Source: Kushneria pakistanensis
GTDB lineage: Bacteria; Pseudomonadota; Gammaproteobacteria; Pseudomonadales; Halomonadaceae
Direction: 5' to 3'
Length of the DNA stretch: 64,000 bases
NCBI RefSeq assembly: GCF_014652795.1
Contig: NZ_BMZM01000002.1
Location: 870,025-934,024, forward strand
The first letter of the stretch is position 1, and every line of letters begins with the position of its first letter. The translations under genes and the position numbers were made by a program. Below the pieces are notes generated by a model. That model saw only the letters and a list, made by a program, of their open reading frames with translations. It was not told the origin of the DNA and searched no databases. Positions 47,732-56,495 of the stretch are shown one piece after another.

Positions 47732-49978
47732 ATGACTACAGAGACCAGAAATCCCCAGCGTCAGGATGAGACGCTCAACAGCATCGGCATCAAGAAGCCA
47801 CGCATTGACGGCATCCTCAAGCTCACCGGCGGTGCCGATTATGCCGCTGACCGTAATCTGCCCAATCAGACCTACGGCTATCCCGTTACCAGCACCATCG
47901 CCAGCGGTGAGCTGACCGGGCTGGATCTGGAGGAAGCGCTCAACATGCCGGGTGTGCTGGATATCTTCCATCACGACAACTTCGACAGGCTCAGCCGCTC
48001 CCCCAACGACTTTGCTGCCGAAAACAAGGTCGGTGAGCCGCGCCTGCCGTTTGAAGACAACACGATCTACTACCAGGGCCAGTACATTGCCTTTGTGGTC
48101 GCCGATACCTTTGAGCATGCCCGCGCGGCGTCACGCAAGGTGCGTGCCCACTACCGAAAAAACGATGAGCAACTGACCGATATCGCGACGCTGGACAGCG
48201 GCGAAGGCGAGCTGCCTGGTGAGGATGTGCCGGGAGATGCCTCCTCGATCGGGGATGCCGACACCGCCTATGCCGGTGCCGCGGTCAAGCTCGATCAGCG
48301 CTACTCGATTGCCCAGGAAAACCACAGCGTGATGGAAATGCACGCCTCGGTGGCGCACTGGGAAAACGATCGACTGACCATCTATGAGTCCTCCCAGGGC
48401 GTGGTCTTTCAGCGCAATGCGCTGTCCAACATCTTCGGCATGCCGCTTGAAAAGGTGACGGTGATCTCGCACTTCATCGGCTCCGGGTTTGGCAGCAAGC
48501 TCTTCATGTGGCCACATGCCGTCATGACCGCCGTGGCGGCCCGCCGCCTTGGCCGACCGGTCAAGACAGTGCTGACCCGTCAGCAGGAATATCTCAACAC
48601 CGGCTATCGTCCCAAGTCGCTGCAGCGCGTGCGTATCGGCGCTGATCAGAGCGGCAAACTGCTGTCACTGCACCATGACGGCTGCAATGAAACATCACCG
48701 GCCGGACTTCATGACGACACCGTCAGCGCCTCGTCCATGAAGATGTATCACTGCGAAAACGTGTCTGCCACCAACCATCTGGTCACGGTCAACAAGTGTG
48801 CGCCGACCTCCATGCGCGCCCCGGGTGAAGCCTCGGGCAATTTCGCGCTGGAAACCGCGCTCGATGAGCTGGCCATCCAGCTTGAAATGGATCCGCTGGA
48901 GCTGCGTCGTCGCAACTTCGCCGAGACCGATCTTTCCGTGCAGCTGCCCTGGTCGAGCAACCATCTCAAGGAGTGCTGGGATAACGCCGCGAGCCGCTTT
49001 GGCTGGGACAAGCGCAATCCCACGCCGGGCGCGATGAAGGATGGCGACGAGATCGTCGGCTACGGCATGGCCACCCAGAGCTGGGAAGCGATGCGCCAGC
49101 ACTGTGGCGCCCGTGTCGGTTTCCGTGATGACGGCACCCTGCTGGTCGCCTGCGGCACCCAGGACATTGGTACCGGCACCTATACCATCGCCGCGCAGAC
49201 CGCCAGCGAACGTACCGGCATTCCGGTGGAAATGATCGACGTGCGGCTGGGGGATTCCTCGCTGCCTGCCGGTCCGCTTTCCGGCGGTTCCATGGCCACG
49301 GCCACCGTGCTGCCGGCCGTATCGGCTGCGGTCAGGGAAGCCGTGGAAAAGCTCAAGGAGCTTGCCACGGCAGAAGGCGGGCCGCTTGAAAATGCCGAGT
49401 CCGACAGCATCGAGATCAAGGATGGCAGGCTGGTCAGCGGTGATCGCAGCATCGAGGTCGCCGAACTGCTGCGCCAGAATCGGGTCGGCATGATCGATGG
49501 CGAGGCGCATACCGCACCGGGGGATGAGAAGAACCAGTACAGCTTCCGCTCCTGGGGTGCCGTATTCGTGGAAGTGCGCTGGGATCCGGGTATCTCTCGC
49601 CTGCGCGTGGCACGCGTGGTCTCGACCATCGATGCCGGACGCATCATCAACCCGCTGACAGCGCGCAACCAGATCGAGGGCGGCATTGTCATGGGGCTGG
49701 GCATGGCCATGTTCGAGGAAACCGAATATGACCCCCATGGCTACCCCTACAACAACAATCTGGCGGACTACATCGTGCCGGTGAATGCCGACATGCCCCA
49801 GGTCGAGGTTGAGCTGCTCAATCATCCCGACTACCTGCTCAACGAGTTTGGCGCTCGCGGACTGGGCGAGATCGGCCTGACCGGTGTGGCCGCCGCGGTT
49901 TCCAACGCCGTTTACAACGCCACCGGCAAGCGCATTCGTGACATGCCGGTCTCGATCGAGAAGCTGCTGTCCGCCTGA
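47732..49978 (+). CDS. Molybdenum hydroxylase, molybdopterin-binding subunit (first operon)
   Basis: This 748-residue catalytic subunit binds the molybdenum cofactor and oxidises aldehydes or N-heterocycles with water oxygen. Family segments: KKPRIDGILKLTGGADYAAD, SSQGVVFQRNALSNIFG, SHFIGSGFGSKLFMWPHAV, CAPTSMRAPGEASGNFALE, CGTQDIGTGTYTI and the catalytic glutamate in RGLGEIGLTGVAAAV near the C-terminus. Length and sequence are of PaoC/YagR type. ATG 47732 has GGGAGAGA upstream and is 15 bases from the FAD gene. A terminator follows. The substrate is unknown. Confidence 0.93.
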   Translation: MTTETRNPQRQDETLNSIGIKKPRIDGILKLTGGADYAADRNLPNQTYGYPVTSTIASGELTGLDLEEALNMPGVLDIFHHDNFDRLSRSPNDFAAENKVGEPRLPFEDNTIYYQGQYIAFVVADTFEHARAASRKVRAHYRKNDEQLTDIATLDSGEGELPGEDVPGDASSIGDADTAYAGAAVKLDQRYSIAQENHSVMEMHASVAHWENDRLTIYESSQGVVFQRNALSNIFGMPLEKVTVISHFIGSGFGSKLFMWPHAVMTAVAARRLGRPVKTVLTRQQEYLNTGYRPKSLQRVRIGADQSGKLLSLHHDGCNETSPAGLHDDTVSASSMKMYHCENVSATNHLVTVNKCAPTSMRAPGEASGNFALETALDELAIQLEMDPLELRRRNFAETDLSVQLPWSSNHLKECWDNAASRFGWDKRNPTPGAMKDGDEIVGYGMATQSWEAMRQHCGARVGFRDDGTLLVACGTQDIGTGTYTIAAQTASERTGIPVEMIDVRLGDSSLPAGPLSGGSMATATVLPAVSAAVREAVEKLKELATAEGGPLENAESDSIEIKDGRLVSGDRSIEVAELLRQNRVGMIDGEAHTAPGDEKNQYSFRSWGAVFVEVRWDPGISRLRVARVVSTIDAGRIINPLTARNQIEGGIVMGLGMAMFEETEYDPHGYPYNNNLADYIVPVNADMPQVEVELLNHPDYLLNEFGARGLGEIGLTGVAAAVSNAVYNATGKRIRDMPVSIEKLLSA

Positions 49979-50334
49979 TCGCGAGCCTGCTTTTCCAACA
50001 GCACAGGGCCGGTCTTCACAAGAAGGCCGGCCCTTTATGTCAATGCCCTCAGCCCCTGCCGACGTCCTCAATGTCGATGCCCTGACGTTCTGTAAAGCGC
50101 TGCCTGAATGGGGTCTGAAAGGCCGGAACATGGCCTGGCAATCTCACTGGCGCCGGTCCAGGCTTGAATCGTTCGTCGGCAAACGATATGCCCGGCAATC
50201 ACTGATACTCCCCACGATTTTCAGAGCGCCTCAAGGCGCCACTATCGGTGGCTGGCACCACCGAGACCTTTTCAGACCGTGACGATACAGGGCGCGATAC
50301 AACACCAATGCCCTGATGCAATGAGGAATGACAC
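49979..50334. other. Intergenic region between the two hydroxylase operons
   Basis: After the terminator at 50005-50040 about 290 bases remain without a supported gene; an 81-codon frame (50039-50282) has no ribosome site or recognisable features. Two small hairpins occur at 50226-50239 (GCGCC-TCAA-GGCGC) and 50245-50264 (TCGGTGG-CTGGCA-CCACCGA). A promoter for the second operon must lie here. Confidence 0.5.
50005..50036 (+). terminator. Terminator of the first molybdenum-hydroxylase operon
   Basis: AGGGCCGGTCTT pairs with AAGGCCGGCCCT (one G-U pair) around CACAAG, followed by TT. The stem is strong and the tail short. Confidence 0.7.
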
Positions 50335-51012
50335 ATGAGTGATCACCACAAGGGTGATGGATCGGGCGTTGAGACCTTCGATGCCCGCTCGCCATCAAGG
50401 CGACGGTTTCTCAAGACCATGGGCGCATCCAGCCTGGCCGCGGCCACCGCACCGGCCTGGGCGCAGATTGCCCAGGCCGGGCAGCAGCAGACCGAGCCCG
50501 TTGAGCCGCGCGACGATGGCGCACCCGCCGAAGGCGAGCAGCAGATCCGGCTCACCGTCAACGGTGTGGAACACACCCTGAACGTCACCCCCAACGCGGT
50601 GCTGCTTGATGTACTGCGTGACCGCCTGATGTTGACCGGTACCAAGAAGGGCTGCGACCAGGGACAGTGCGGCGCCTGTACGCTACTGGTCAATGACACG
50701 GCGATCAATTCCTGCCTGTCGCTGGCTGTCTCCCACGATGGGGACCGTGTGACCACCATCGAAGGGCTCTCCAGTGGGGATGAGCTACATCCGGTACAGG
50801 CCGCCTTCTGGGAACACGACGCCTACCAGTGCGGCTACTGCACCTCGGGGCAGATCATGAGCGCGGTGGCCATTCTCAACGATGACAACATCGGCTCGGA
50901 CGACGCCTCGGTACGCGAGGCGATGAGCGGCAATATCTGCCGCTGCGGCGCCTACAAGAACATTCTGGCCGCCGTGCAGGATGCCCGCGGCAGGATGAGG
51001 GGAGCGAGCTGA
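50335..51012 (+). CDS. paoA: Molybdenum hydroxylase, [2Fe-2S] subunit with Tat signal (second operon, PaoA-like)
   Basis: This 225-residue iron-sulfur subunit begins with a Tat signal (SPSRRRFLKTMGASSLA, residues 19-35, cleavage near PAWAQ), so the assembled enzyme should be carried to the periplasm as in PaoABC of E. coli. Cluster ligands are C107, C112, C115, C127 (GCDQGQCGACTLLVND) and C166, C169, C202, C204 (QCGYCTSGQ, ICRCGAYKN). ATG 50335 follows GAGGA. The final A of its TGA overlaps the next ATG. Confidence 0.93.
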   Translation: MSDHHKGDGSGVETFDARSPSRRRFLKTMGASSLAAATAPAWAQIAQAGQQQTEPVEPRDDGAPAEGEQQIRLTVNGVEHTLNVTPNAVLLDVLRDRLMLTGTKKGCDQGQCGACTLLVNDTAINSCLSLAVSHDGDRVTTIEGLSSGDELHPVQAAFWEHDAYQCGYCTSGQIMSAVAILNDDNIGSDDASVREAMSGNICRCGAYKNILAAVQDARGRMRGAS

Positions 51013-51995
51013 TGCGCGAATTCAACTATGCACGTGCCGACAGTACTCGGCAGGCAGTGTCCACCCACGGCCGGAATGATCAGGCGGCCTACCTGGCCGG
51101 TGGCACCACGCTGCTGGATCTGGTCAAGATCGACATCATGCGCCCGGAGCAGGTGGTCGATATCAACCGGCTGGATCTGGGCGGCATCGAAACGCTGGAT
51201 GACGGACGAGTGCGCATCGGCGCGCTGGTGACCAACACGGCCCTTGCGCGCGATGAGCGCATCCAGCGCGACTACGCCGTGCTCAGCGAGGCGCTGCTGT
51301 CAGGAGCGACCACGCAGCTGCGCAACAAGGCCACCACCGCCGGCAACGTCATGCAGCGCGTGCGCTGCCCGTACTTCCGCGATGGCGTCTCAAGCTGCAA
51401 CAAGCGCGAGCCGGGCTCGGGCTGCGCGGCGATCGAGGGCCACAACCGCAGCGTGCACGCTGTACTCGGCACCAGTGAACACTGTATCGCTACCCACCCC
51501 TCGGACATGTGCGTGGCGATGGCTGCCATCGGCGCCACCATCACCGTCGAAGGCCCGGATGGCCGGCGCGAGATCGACTTTCTCGACTTTCACCTGTTAC
51601 CAAACGATACCCCCGAGCGCGAGCACAACCTGAAGCCGGGTGAACTGATCACCCATGTCACGCTGGCCGCCCCGCTTGAGAATAGCCGCTCGGGCTATCT
51701 CAAGCTGCGCGATCGCGCCTCCTATCAGTTCGCGCTGGCCTCGAGCGCCGTGATCGTGACACTCGATGGCGACACCATCGTGGAAGCCCGCGTGGCACTC
51801 GGAGGCGTAGGTACCAAACCCTGGCGCGCTTTCGATGCCGAAAAGGCGCTCAAGGGCCAGCAGATCAGCGAAGCGACCTTCAAGCGCGCCGCCGAGATCG
51901 CCCTGCAGGGTGCCACGCCCTACGCGCATAACGCCTTCAAGATTCCATTGGGTCAGCAGGCCATCGTGCGCAATCTCACCACCCTGACCGCCTGA
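51012..51995 (+). CDS. paoB: Molybdenum hydroxylase, FAD/[4Fe-4S] subunit (second operon, PaoB-like)
   Basis: This 327-residue flavin subunit is paralogous to the protein at 46727. It keeps YLAGGTTLLDLVKID for FAD binding and the extra-cluster cysteines C119, C129, C138 and C158 (RCPYFRDGVSSC, CNKREPGSGC). It has no signal of its own and would hitch-hike across the membrane with the Tat-bearing subunit. The ATG overlaps the upstream TGA by one base, showing translational coupling. Confidence 0.92.
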   Translation: MREFNYARADSTRQAVSTHGRNDQAAYLAGGTTLLDLVKIDIMRPEQVVDINRLDLGGIETLDDGRVRIGALVTNTALARDERIQRDYAVLSEALLSGATTQLRNKATTAGNVMQRVRCPYFRDGVSSCNKREPGSGCAAIEGHNRSVHAVLGTSEHCIATHPSDMCVAMAAIGATITVEGPDGRREIDFLDFHLLPNDTPEREHNLKPGELITHVTLAAPLENSRSGYLKLRDRASYQFALASSAVIVTLDGDTIVEARVALGGVGTKPWRAFDAEKALKGQQISEATFKRAAEIALQGATPYAHNAFKIPLGQQAIVRNLTTLTA

Positions 51996-52020
51996 AGGCG
52001 TGACCAGACAGGAGAACGTC

Positions 52021-54240
52021 ATGAGTGACAGCATCATTGGCGCCGGTCCGAAGCGCATCGACGGCCAGCGCAAGGTGACAGGCGAGGCCCCCTACGCGGC
52101 CGACCATCATCCCGACAACATGGCCTATGGCTACGGGATCTTCAGCACCATCGCTCGCGGCACCGTCACCGGGCTGGAACTGGACGCCGCGCGTCAGTCT
52201 CCCGGGGTGATTGATATCTTCCATCACGGCCACTTCCCCGAGCTGCACCGTTCGCCGGCCTCGATGCCACAGGGCAACAAGGTCGAGGAGACCCGCCTGC
52301 CGTTCGAGGACAATCACGTTCATTACGAGGGCCAGTTTGTGGCGCTGGTGGTGGCCGATACCTTTGAAAACGCCCGCGCCGCGGCGCGCAAGGTCGTTGT
52401 GAGCTACCAGGCGGATGACAACGCCATTGCCAATCTGGACCAGGGTGTAAAGGCCCACGGCACGAAAAAGGGTGGAGACAATCACGAGCGCGGCGATGCA
52501 GCAGGAAGTTTCGACGGCGCCGCCCACAGCATCGATGTGACCTATACCACGCCGGTCGAGACCCACAACCCGATGGAGATGCACGCCTCCGTCGCGAGCT
52601 GGGAGGGCGATCGCCTGACCATTTATGAGTCCTCCCAGGGGGTGGTACAGCAGCGTGGGGCGCTGTCAAAAATCTTCGGCATCCCCCAGGAGCATATCCG
52701 GGTCGAATCACCGTTCATCGGTTCGGGCTTTGGCAGCAAGCTCTGGATGTGGCCGCATGCGGTGGCCGCTTCTGCCGCCGCACGCGAAACCGGGCGCCCG
52801 GTGCAGCTGGTGGTACCGCGGGAGCAGATGTTCACCACCACCGGGCATCGCCCGGAGACGCGCCAGCGCATGCGCCTGGCCACCGACGACAGCGGTCGGC
52901 TGGTGTCGCTGCGTCACGAGTCGATCAACACCACCTCGTTCACCGATCAGTACGTCGAAACCTGCGGCAGCGTGACCAAAAGCCTCTATTCGTGCCCCAA
53001 CCTGTTGGTCAGCCACGAGACCACGCAGGTCAATCGCGGCACGCCCACCTCAATGCGCGCCCCGGGGGCAGCACCAGGGCTCTTTGCGCTGGAATCGGCG
53101 ATTGATGAGATGGCGCATGAGGCCGGCGTTGATCCGCTCGAGTTTCGCCTGAACAACTACGCCGACCGCGACGAGAGTCAGGATCTGGATTTTTCCAGCA
53201 ACCACATCCGCGAGGCGACACAAAAGGCCGCTGAACAGTTCGGCTGGCATGACCGCAACCCGGAAATCGGCTCGATGCGCGAGGGTCACGAGATCATCGG
53301 CTACGGCATGGCAGCCTGTAACTGGGAGGCGATCAAGCGCGAGTGCGAGGCGCGGGTCTCGCTGCGCGCCGACGGCACGGCTCATGTGACCTGTGCCACC
53401 CAGGACATCGGCACTGGCACCTACACGATCGTGGCCCAGACGGTGAGTGACATTACCGGCCTGCCGCTGGAAAAGATCACCGTGCGGCTGGGGGATACCA
53501 GCTACCCGGCAGGGCCGGTCTCCGGCGGCTCCTGGACCACGGCCACCACGCTGCCGGCGGTCGCTGCCGCCACCCGCGAGGCGATCGAGGAGCTCAAGGG
53601 CTATGCCACCAGCAAGAAGGGCGACTTTGCCGACGTCGACAGCGATAGCCTCACGTTCGAAAATGGCCAGCTGACCCATGACGGGCAGGGCGTGGATTAC
53701 GTCGACGTGCTCAAGGGCCAGCGACTTGCCAGCGCCGACGGTCACGCCCACACCCAGGGGGCCGATGACCGCTACTCTTATCGCTCCTTTGGCGCACACT
53801 TTGTGGAAGTGCGCTGGGACCCGGGTATCTCGAACCTGCGCGTCTCGCGGGTGGTCAGTGCCATCGATGTCGGGCGTGTGATCAACTCGATGACGGCGCG
53901 TAACCAGGTCGAGGGCGCGATCGTGATGGGTCTGGGCATGGCCCATTTTGAGGCCACCGATTATGACGCGCGCAACGCCCGACCGGTGAACAACAACTAT
54001 GCCGAGTACGTGGTGCCGGTGCATGCCGATCAGCCGCCGGAGGTCGATGTGATCCTGCTCGACTATCCTGATCTGGAATTCAACGAATTCGGCGCCCGCG
54101 GGATCGGCGAAATCGGGATTACCGGCATGGCAGCAGCGGTGGCCAATGCGGTCTATCACGCCACCGGCAAGCGCATCCGGGATCTGCCGATCTTCAAGGA
54201 GAAGCTGATGGAGAACGTGCCCGAGGTGCAGTCCGCCTGA
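52021..54240 (+). CDS. paoC: Molybdenum hydroxylase, molybdopterin-binding subunit (second operon, PaoC-like)
   Basis: This 739-residue catalytic subunit has GPKRIDGQRKVTGEAPYAAD, SPFIGSGFGSKLWMWPHAV, GTPTSMRAPGAAPGLFALES, CATQDIGTGTYTIVAQT and the catalytic glutamate in RGIGEIGITGMAAAV. It is paralogous to 47732. ATG 52021 follows CAGGAGA. E. coli PaoABC detoxifies aromatic aldehydes; the substrate here is not known. No PaoD-type MCD-cofactor chaperone gene is seen, so it must lie elsewhere or be shared. Confidence 0.93.
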   Translation: MSDSIIGAGPKRIDGQRKVTGEAPYAADHHPDNMAYGYGIFSTIARGTVTGLELDAARQSPGVIDIFHHGHFPELHRSPASMPQGNKVEETRLPFEDNHVHYEGQFVALVVADTFENARAAARKVVVSYQADDNAIANLDQGVKAHGTKKGGDNHERGDAAGSFDGAAHSIDVTYTTPVETHNPMEMHASVASWEGDRLTIYESSQGVVQQRGALSKIFGIPQEHIRVESPFIGSGFGSKLWMWPHAVAASAAARETGRPVQLVVPREQMFTTTGHRPETRQRMRLATDDSGRLVSLRHESINTTSFTDQYVETCGSVTKSLYSCPNLLVSHETTQVNRGTPTSMRAPGAAPGLFALESAIDEMAHEAGVDPLEFRLNNYADRDESQDLDFSSNHIREATQKAAEQFGWHDRNPEIGSMREGHEIIGYGMAACNWEAIKRECEARVSLRADGTAHVTCATQDIGTGTYTIVAQTVSDITGLPLEKITVRLGDTSYPAGPVSGGSWTTATTLPAVAAATREAIEELKGYATSKKGDFADVDSDSLTFENGQLTHDGQGVDYVDVLKGQRLASADGHAHTQGADDRYSYRSFGAHFVEVRWDPGISNLRVSRVVSAIDVGRVINSMTARNQVEGAIVMGLGMAHFEATDYDARNARPVNNNYAEYVVPVHADQPPEVDVILLDYPDLEFNEFGARGIGEIGITGMAAAVANAVYHATGKRIRDLPIFKEKLMENVPEVQSA

Positions 54241-54261
54241 GCGGTTGCCCCGGCGACCTGC

Positions 54262-54295
54262 ACGCCGGCGTCTCCTCGGGAGGCGCCGGCGTTTT
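54262..54295 (+). terminator. Terminator of the second molybdenum-hydroxylase operon
   Basis: ACGCCGGCGTCTCC pairs with GGAGGCGCCGGCGT (one G-U pair) around a three-base loop and ends in TTTT. Confidence 0.8.
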
Positions 54296-54341
54296 GCATC
54301 TCATGACCCCATTGACTCGATCATCCGCACATAGGCCTTTC

Positions 54342-55238
54342 ATGCCCATCAATCATCTGCGTCATCATGAGCGTTTCGACTACCGCCCGATCACCGACCG
54401 GGATGATTTTCGCTGGCCCGGCGATACCCGTCTGGCCGTGTATGTCGGCGTCAATCTGGAACACTTTGCCTTTGGCGAGGGGCGCGGCCCCGGCATTGCG
54501 CCAGCCGCGCCGGAAGGCGAGCCGGACGTGCTCAACTACGCCTGGCGCGAATATGGCAACCGCGTGGGCGCCTGGCGCTTTCTGGAGATGCTCGATGAAC
54601 TGTCGCTGCCGGCCGGCGTGATCGCCAATACCTCGATTCTCGATCACTGCCCCGAGCTGCTGGAAGCCTTCATGGCCCGCGGCGATGAGCTGATCGGCCA
54701 TGGGCATACCAATGCCGAACGTCAGGGGCAGATGCCGTCCGCCGAGGAGGCAGCGCTGATTGCACGCTGTCGCGAGCGGCTGGCGAAACATTTCGGCACG
54801 GCCCCCGAGGGCTGGCTGTCGCCGTGGATATCGGAGAGCGATCGCACTCCGGACCTTTTGCAGGAGGCCGGGTTTTCCTACACGCTCAACTGGTCGCACG
54901 ACGACCGACCGATTTCCATGCGTACCCGACACGGCAGACTGCTGTCGATCCCCTATCCGCAGGAATTGAACGACATCCCGACCATCTCGACGCATCGGGT
55001 CAGCATGAACGAGTTTGCCACCATGATGCGCGATCAGTTCTTCGAGCTGCTCGAGCAGTCGCGCCATCAGCCGCTGGTCATGGGGATTGCCCTGCATCCC
55101 TGGCTGACCGGCCAGCCCTTTCGGCTGCGGCTGCTGCGCAAGGTCTTGAGTGATCTGGCCGGCCATCGCGAGGCCGAAGGTGTGTGGTGGACCACACCCG
55201 GCGCGATTGCCCGTCACGCGGCCCGACAGATCGTTTAA
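54342..55238 (+). CDS. Polysaccharide-deacetylase (NodB/PuuE-type) family protein
   Basis: This 298-residue protein has a NodB-homology fold: VYVGVNLEHFAFG at the N-terminus, YGNRVGAWRFLEMLDEL, IGHGHTNAERQ, GWLSPWISESDRTPDLLQEAGF and the late MGIALHPWLTGQPFRL. The YGNRVGxWR and GHGHTN motifs are typical of the PuuE-type branch (cofactor-free allantoinase and related amidases), rather than chitin deacetylases. A purine- or amide-related role next to molybdenum hydroxylases is possible but no other purine gene is here. The start at 54342 is likely; upstream ATGs at 54294 and 54303 overlap the terminator. The SDR gene follows 16 bases downstream. Confidence 0.82.
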   Translation: MPINHLRHHERFDYRPITDRDDFRWPGDTRLAVYVGVNLEHFAFGEGRGPGIAPAAPEGEPDVLNYAWREYGNRVGAWRFLEMLDELSLPAGVIANTSILDHCPELLEAFMARGDELIGHGHTNAERQGQMPSAEEAALIARCRERLAKHFGTAPEGWLSPWISESDRTPDLLQEAGFSYTLNWSHDDRPISMRTRHGRLLSIPYPQELNDIPTISTHRVSMNEFATMMRDQFFELLEQSRHQPLVMGIALHPWLTGQPFRLRLLRKVLSDLAGHREAEGVWWTTPGAIARHAARQIV

Positions 55239-55254
55239 CGCAAGGGAGACCCCC

Positions 55255-55971
55255 ATGAACCATGACCCGCAGATAACGCCCCGTGTGGCGATGATATCAG
55301 GCGCCAGTCGCGGCATTGGCGCCGCGATTGCCCGGCGTCTGAGAGCGGAGGGCTGGCAGTTGAGTCTGGGCGTGCGCCGACCTGATGACATCGCCCCGGC
55401 CCTGACCGGCGAGCAGGTACTGGTGCATCACTATGACGCCGCCGATGCCGGGCTGGATCAGGGCTGGGTCGAGGCGACGGTGGCGCGTTTTGGGCGCATC
55501 GATGCACTGATCAATAACGCCGGCATCATGATCCCCAAAACGGTGATCGAGGCCGAAGACGCTGATATCGACGAGATTTTCGACATCAACGTCAAGGCGC
55601 CGCTGCGGCTGGCCCGCGCTGCCTGGCCGCATCTGAAACAAACCGGTGCCGGGCGCGTGGTGTCGGTGGTGTCGCTGTCCGGTCATCGGGTCAAGAGTCC
55701 GCGCTCCGGGCTTTATGCGATGAGCAAGTTTGCCGTTCTTGCGCTGTCGCATGCGCTTCGAAAGGAGGGCTGGGAGGACGGCGTGCGCGCCACGGCGCTG
55801 TGTCCGGGGCTGGTCGCCACCGACATGGGGGAGTCGGTGGGCAATATCTCCCCTGCGCAGATGACCCAGCCCGAGGATCTGGCGCGGCTGGTGTCGATGG
55901 CACTCGACATGCCCAACACGGCAAGCCTTGCCGAGCTCAACGTCAACGCCTCGCTGGATGACTATTATTGA
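55255..55971 (+). CDS. Short-chain dehydrogenase/reductase
   Basis: This 238-residue SDR has SGASRGIGAAIARRL at residues 15-29, NNAGIMIPK, the catalytic serine in SVVSLSGHR and YAMSKFA as the YxxxK pair. The substrate is not identifiable. ATG 55255 follows AAGGGAGA, 16 bases after the deacetylase stop, so the two genes form an operon. The alternative upstream extension overlaps the deacetylase gene and is rejected. Confidence 0.87.
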   Translation: MNHDPQITPRVAMISGASRGIGAAIARRLRAEGWQLSLGVRRPDDIAPALTGEQVLVHHYDAADAGLDQGWVEATVARFGRIDALINNAGIMIPKTVIEAEDADIDEIFDINVKAPLRLARAAWPHLKQTGAGRVVSVVSLSGHRVKSPRSGLYAMSKFAVLALSHALRKEGWEDGVRATALCPGLVATDMGESVGNISPAQMTQPEDLARLVSMALDMPNTASLAELNVNASLDDYY

Positions 55972-56126
55972 GCCCTCGCTTGTCTCGATATCTGGCCACC
56001 GGGCGTGCCGGCCGCTGAGACGTTCGGCCGCGCTGTCTTTTCAGCGCTTGCCAACACGGCGACAATGATCCTTCGGGGCTGCCCGGCGGCCTCATCCTTC
56101 CAACATGATCTGCTCTGGAGACTCCC

Positions 56127-56495
56127 ATGACCCGCCTGCAACGCTGGATGGCGCCGCTTTTCCTGCTGGTCCTGACCGCTTTGAGCACTCAGGTGCTGGC
56201 CCATGCCCACCTCAAGGACGCCTCGCCCGGTGAAAAGGCAAGCGTTTCCGACCCGCACGAGATCAGTCTGACCTTCAGTGAAGGCCTTGAGCTGCCCTTT
56301 AGCGAGGTCGATGTGGTGAGCACCGATGGCAATTCGGTCAAGCTTGACGAGGCCCGCCTGCAGGATGGCGGCAGGACCCTGGTCACGCCGATCGGCGAGT
56401 CGCTTGAAAGCGGCAGCTACGACGTTCACTGGCATGTGCTGTCGGTTGACGGCCACAAGACGCAGGGGCAGTACCGCTTTGATGTGACGCCGTGA
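56127..56495 (+). CDS. copC: Copper-resistance periplasmic protein CopC
   Basis: This 122-residue protein has a signal peptide ending VLAHAHLKD; cleavage before His exposes the HAH N-terminus that binds Cu(II) in CopC. The CopC beta fold follows, with ASPGEKASV, ISLTFSEGLEL and the C-terminal DVHWHVLSVDGHKTQGQY, whose histidines and aspartate complete the Cu(II) site. The methionine-rich Cu(I) loop of plasmid CopC is absent, as in YobA-type proteins. ATG 56127 follows TGGAGA. copD overlaps its stop by four bases (GTGA). Confidence 0.9.
   Translation: MTRLQRWMAPLFLLVLTALSTQVLAHAHLKDASPGEKASVSDPHEISLTFSEGLELPFSEVDVVSTDGNSVKLDEARLQDGGRTLVTPIGESLESGSYDVHWHVLSVDGHKTQGQYRFDVTP

Noticed and set aside
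50039-50282. 81-codon frame between the two molybdenum hydroxylase operons
   Set aside because: No ribosome site, no family features, and it lies where the second operon's promoter is expected.
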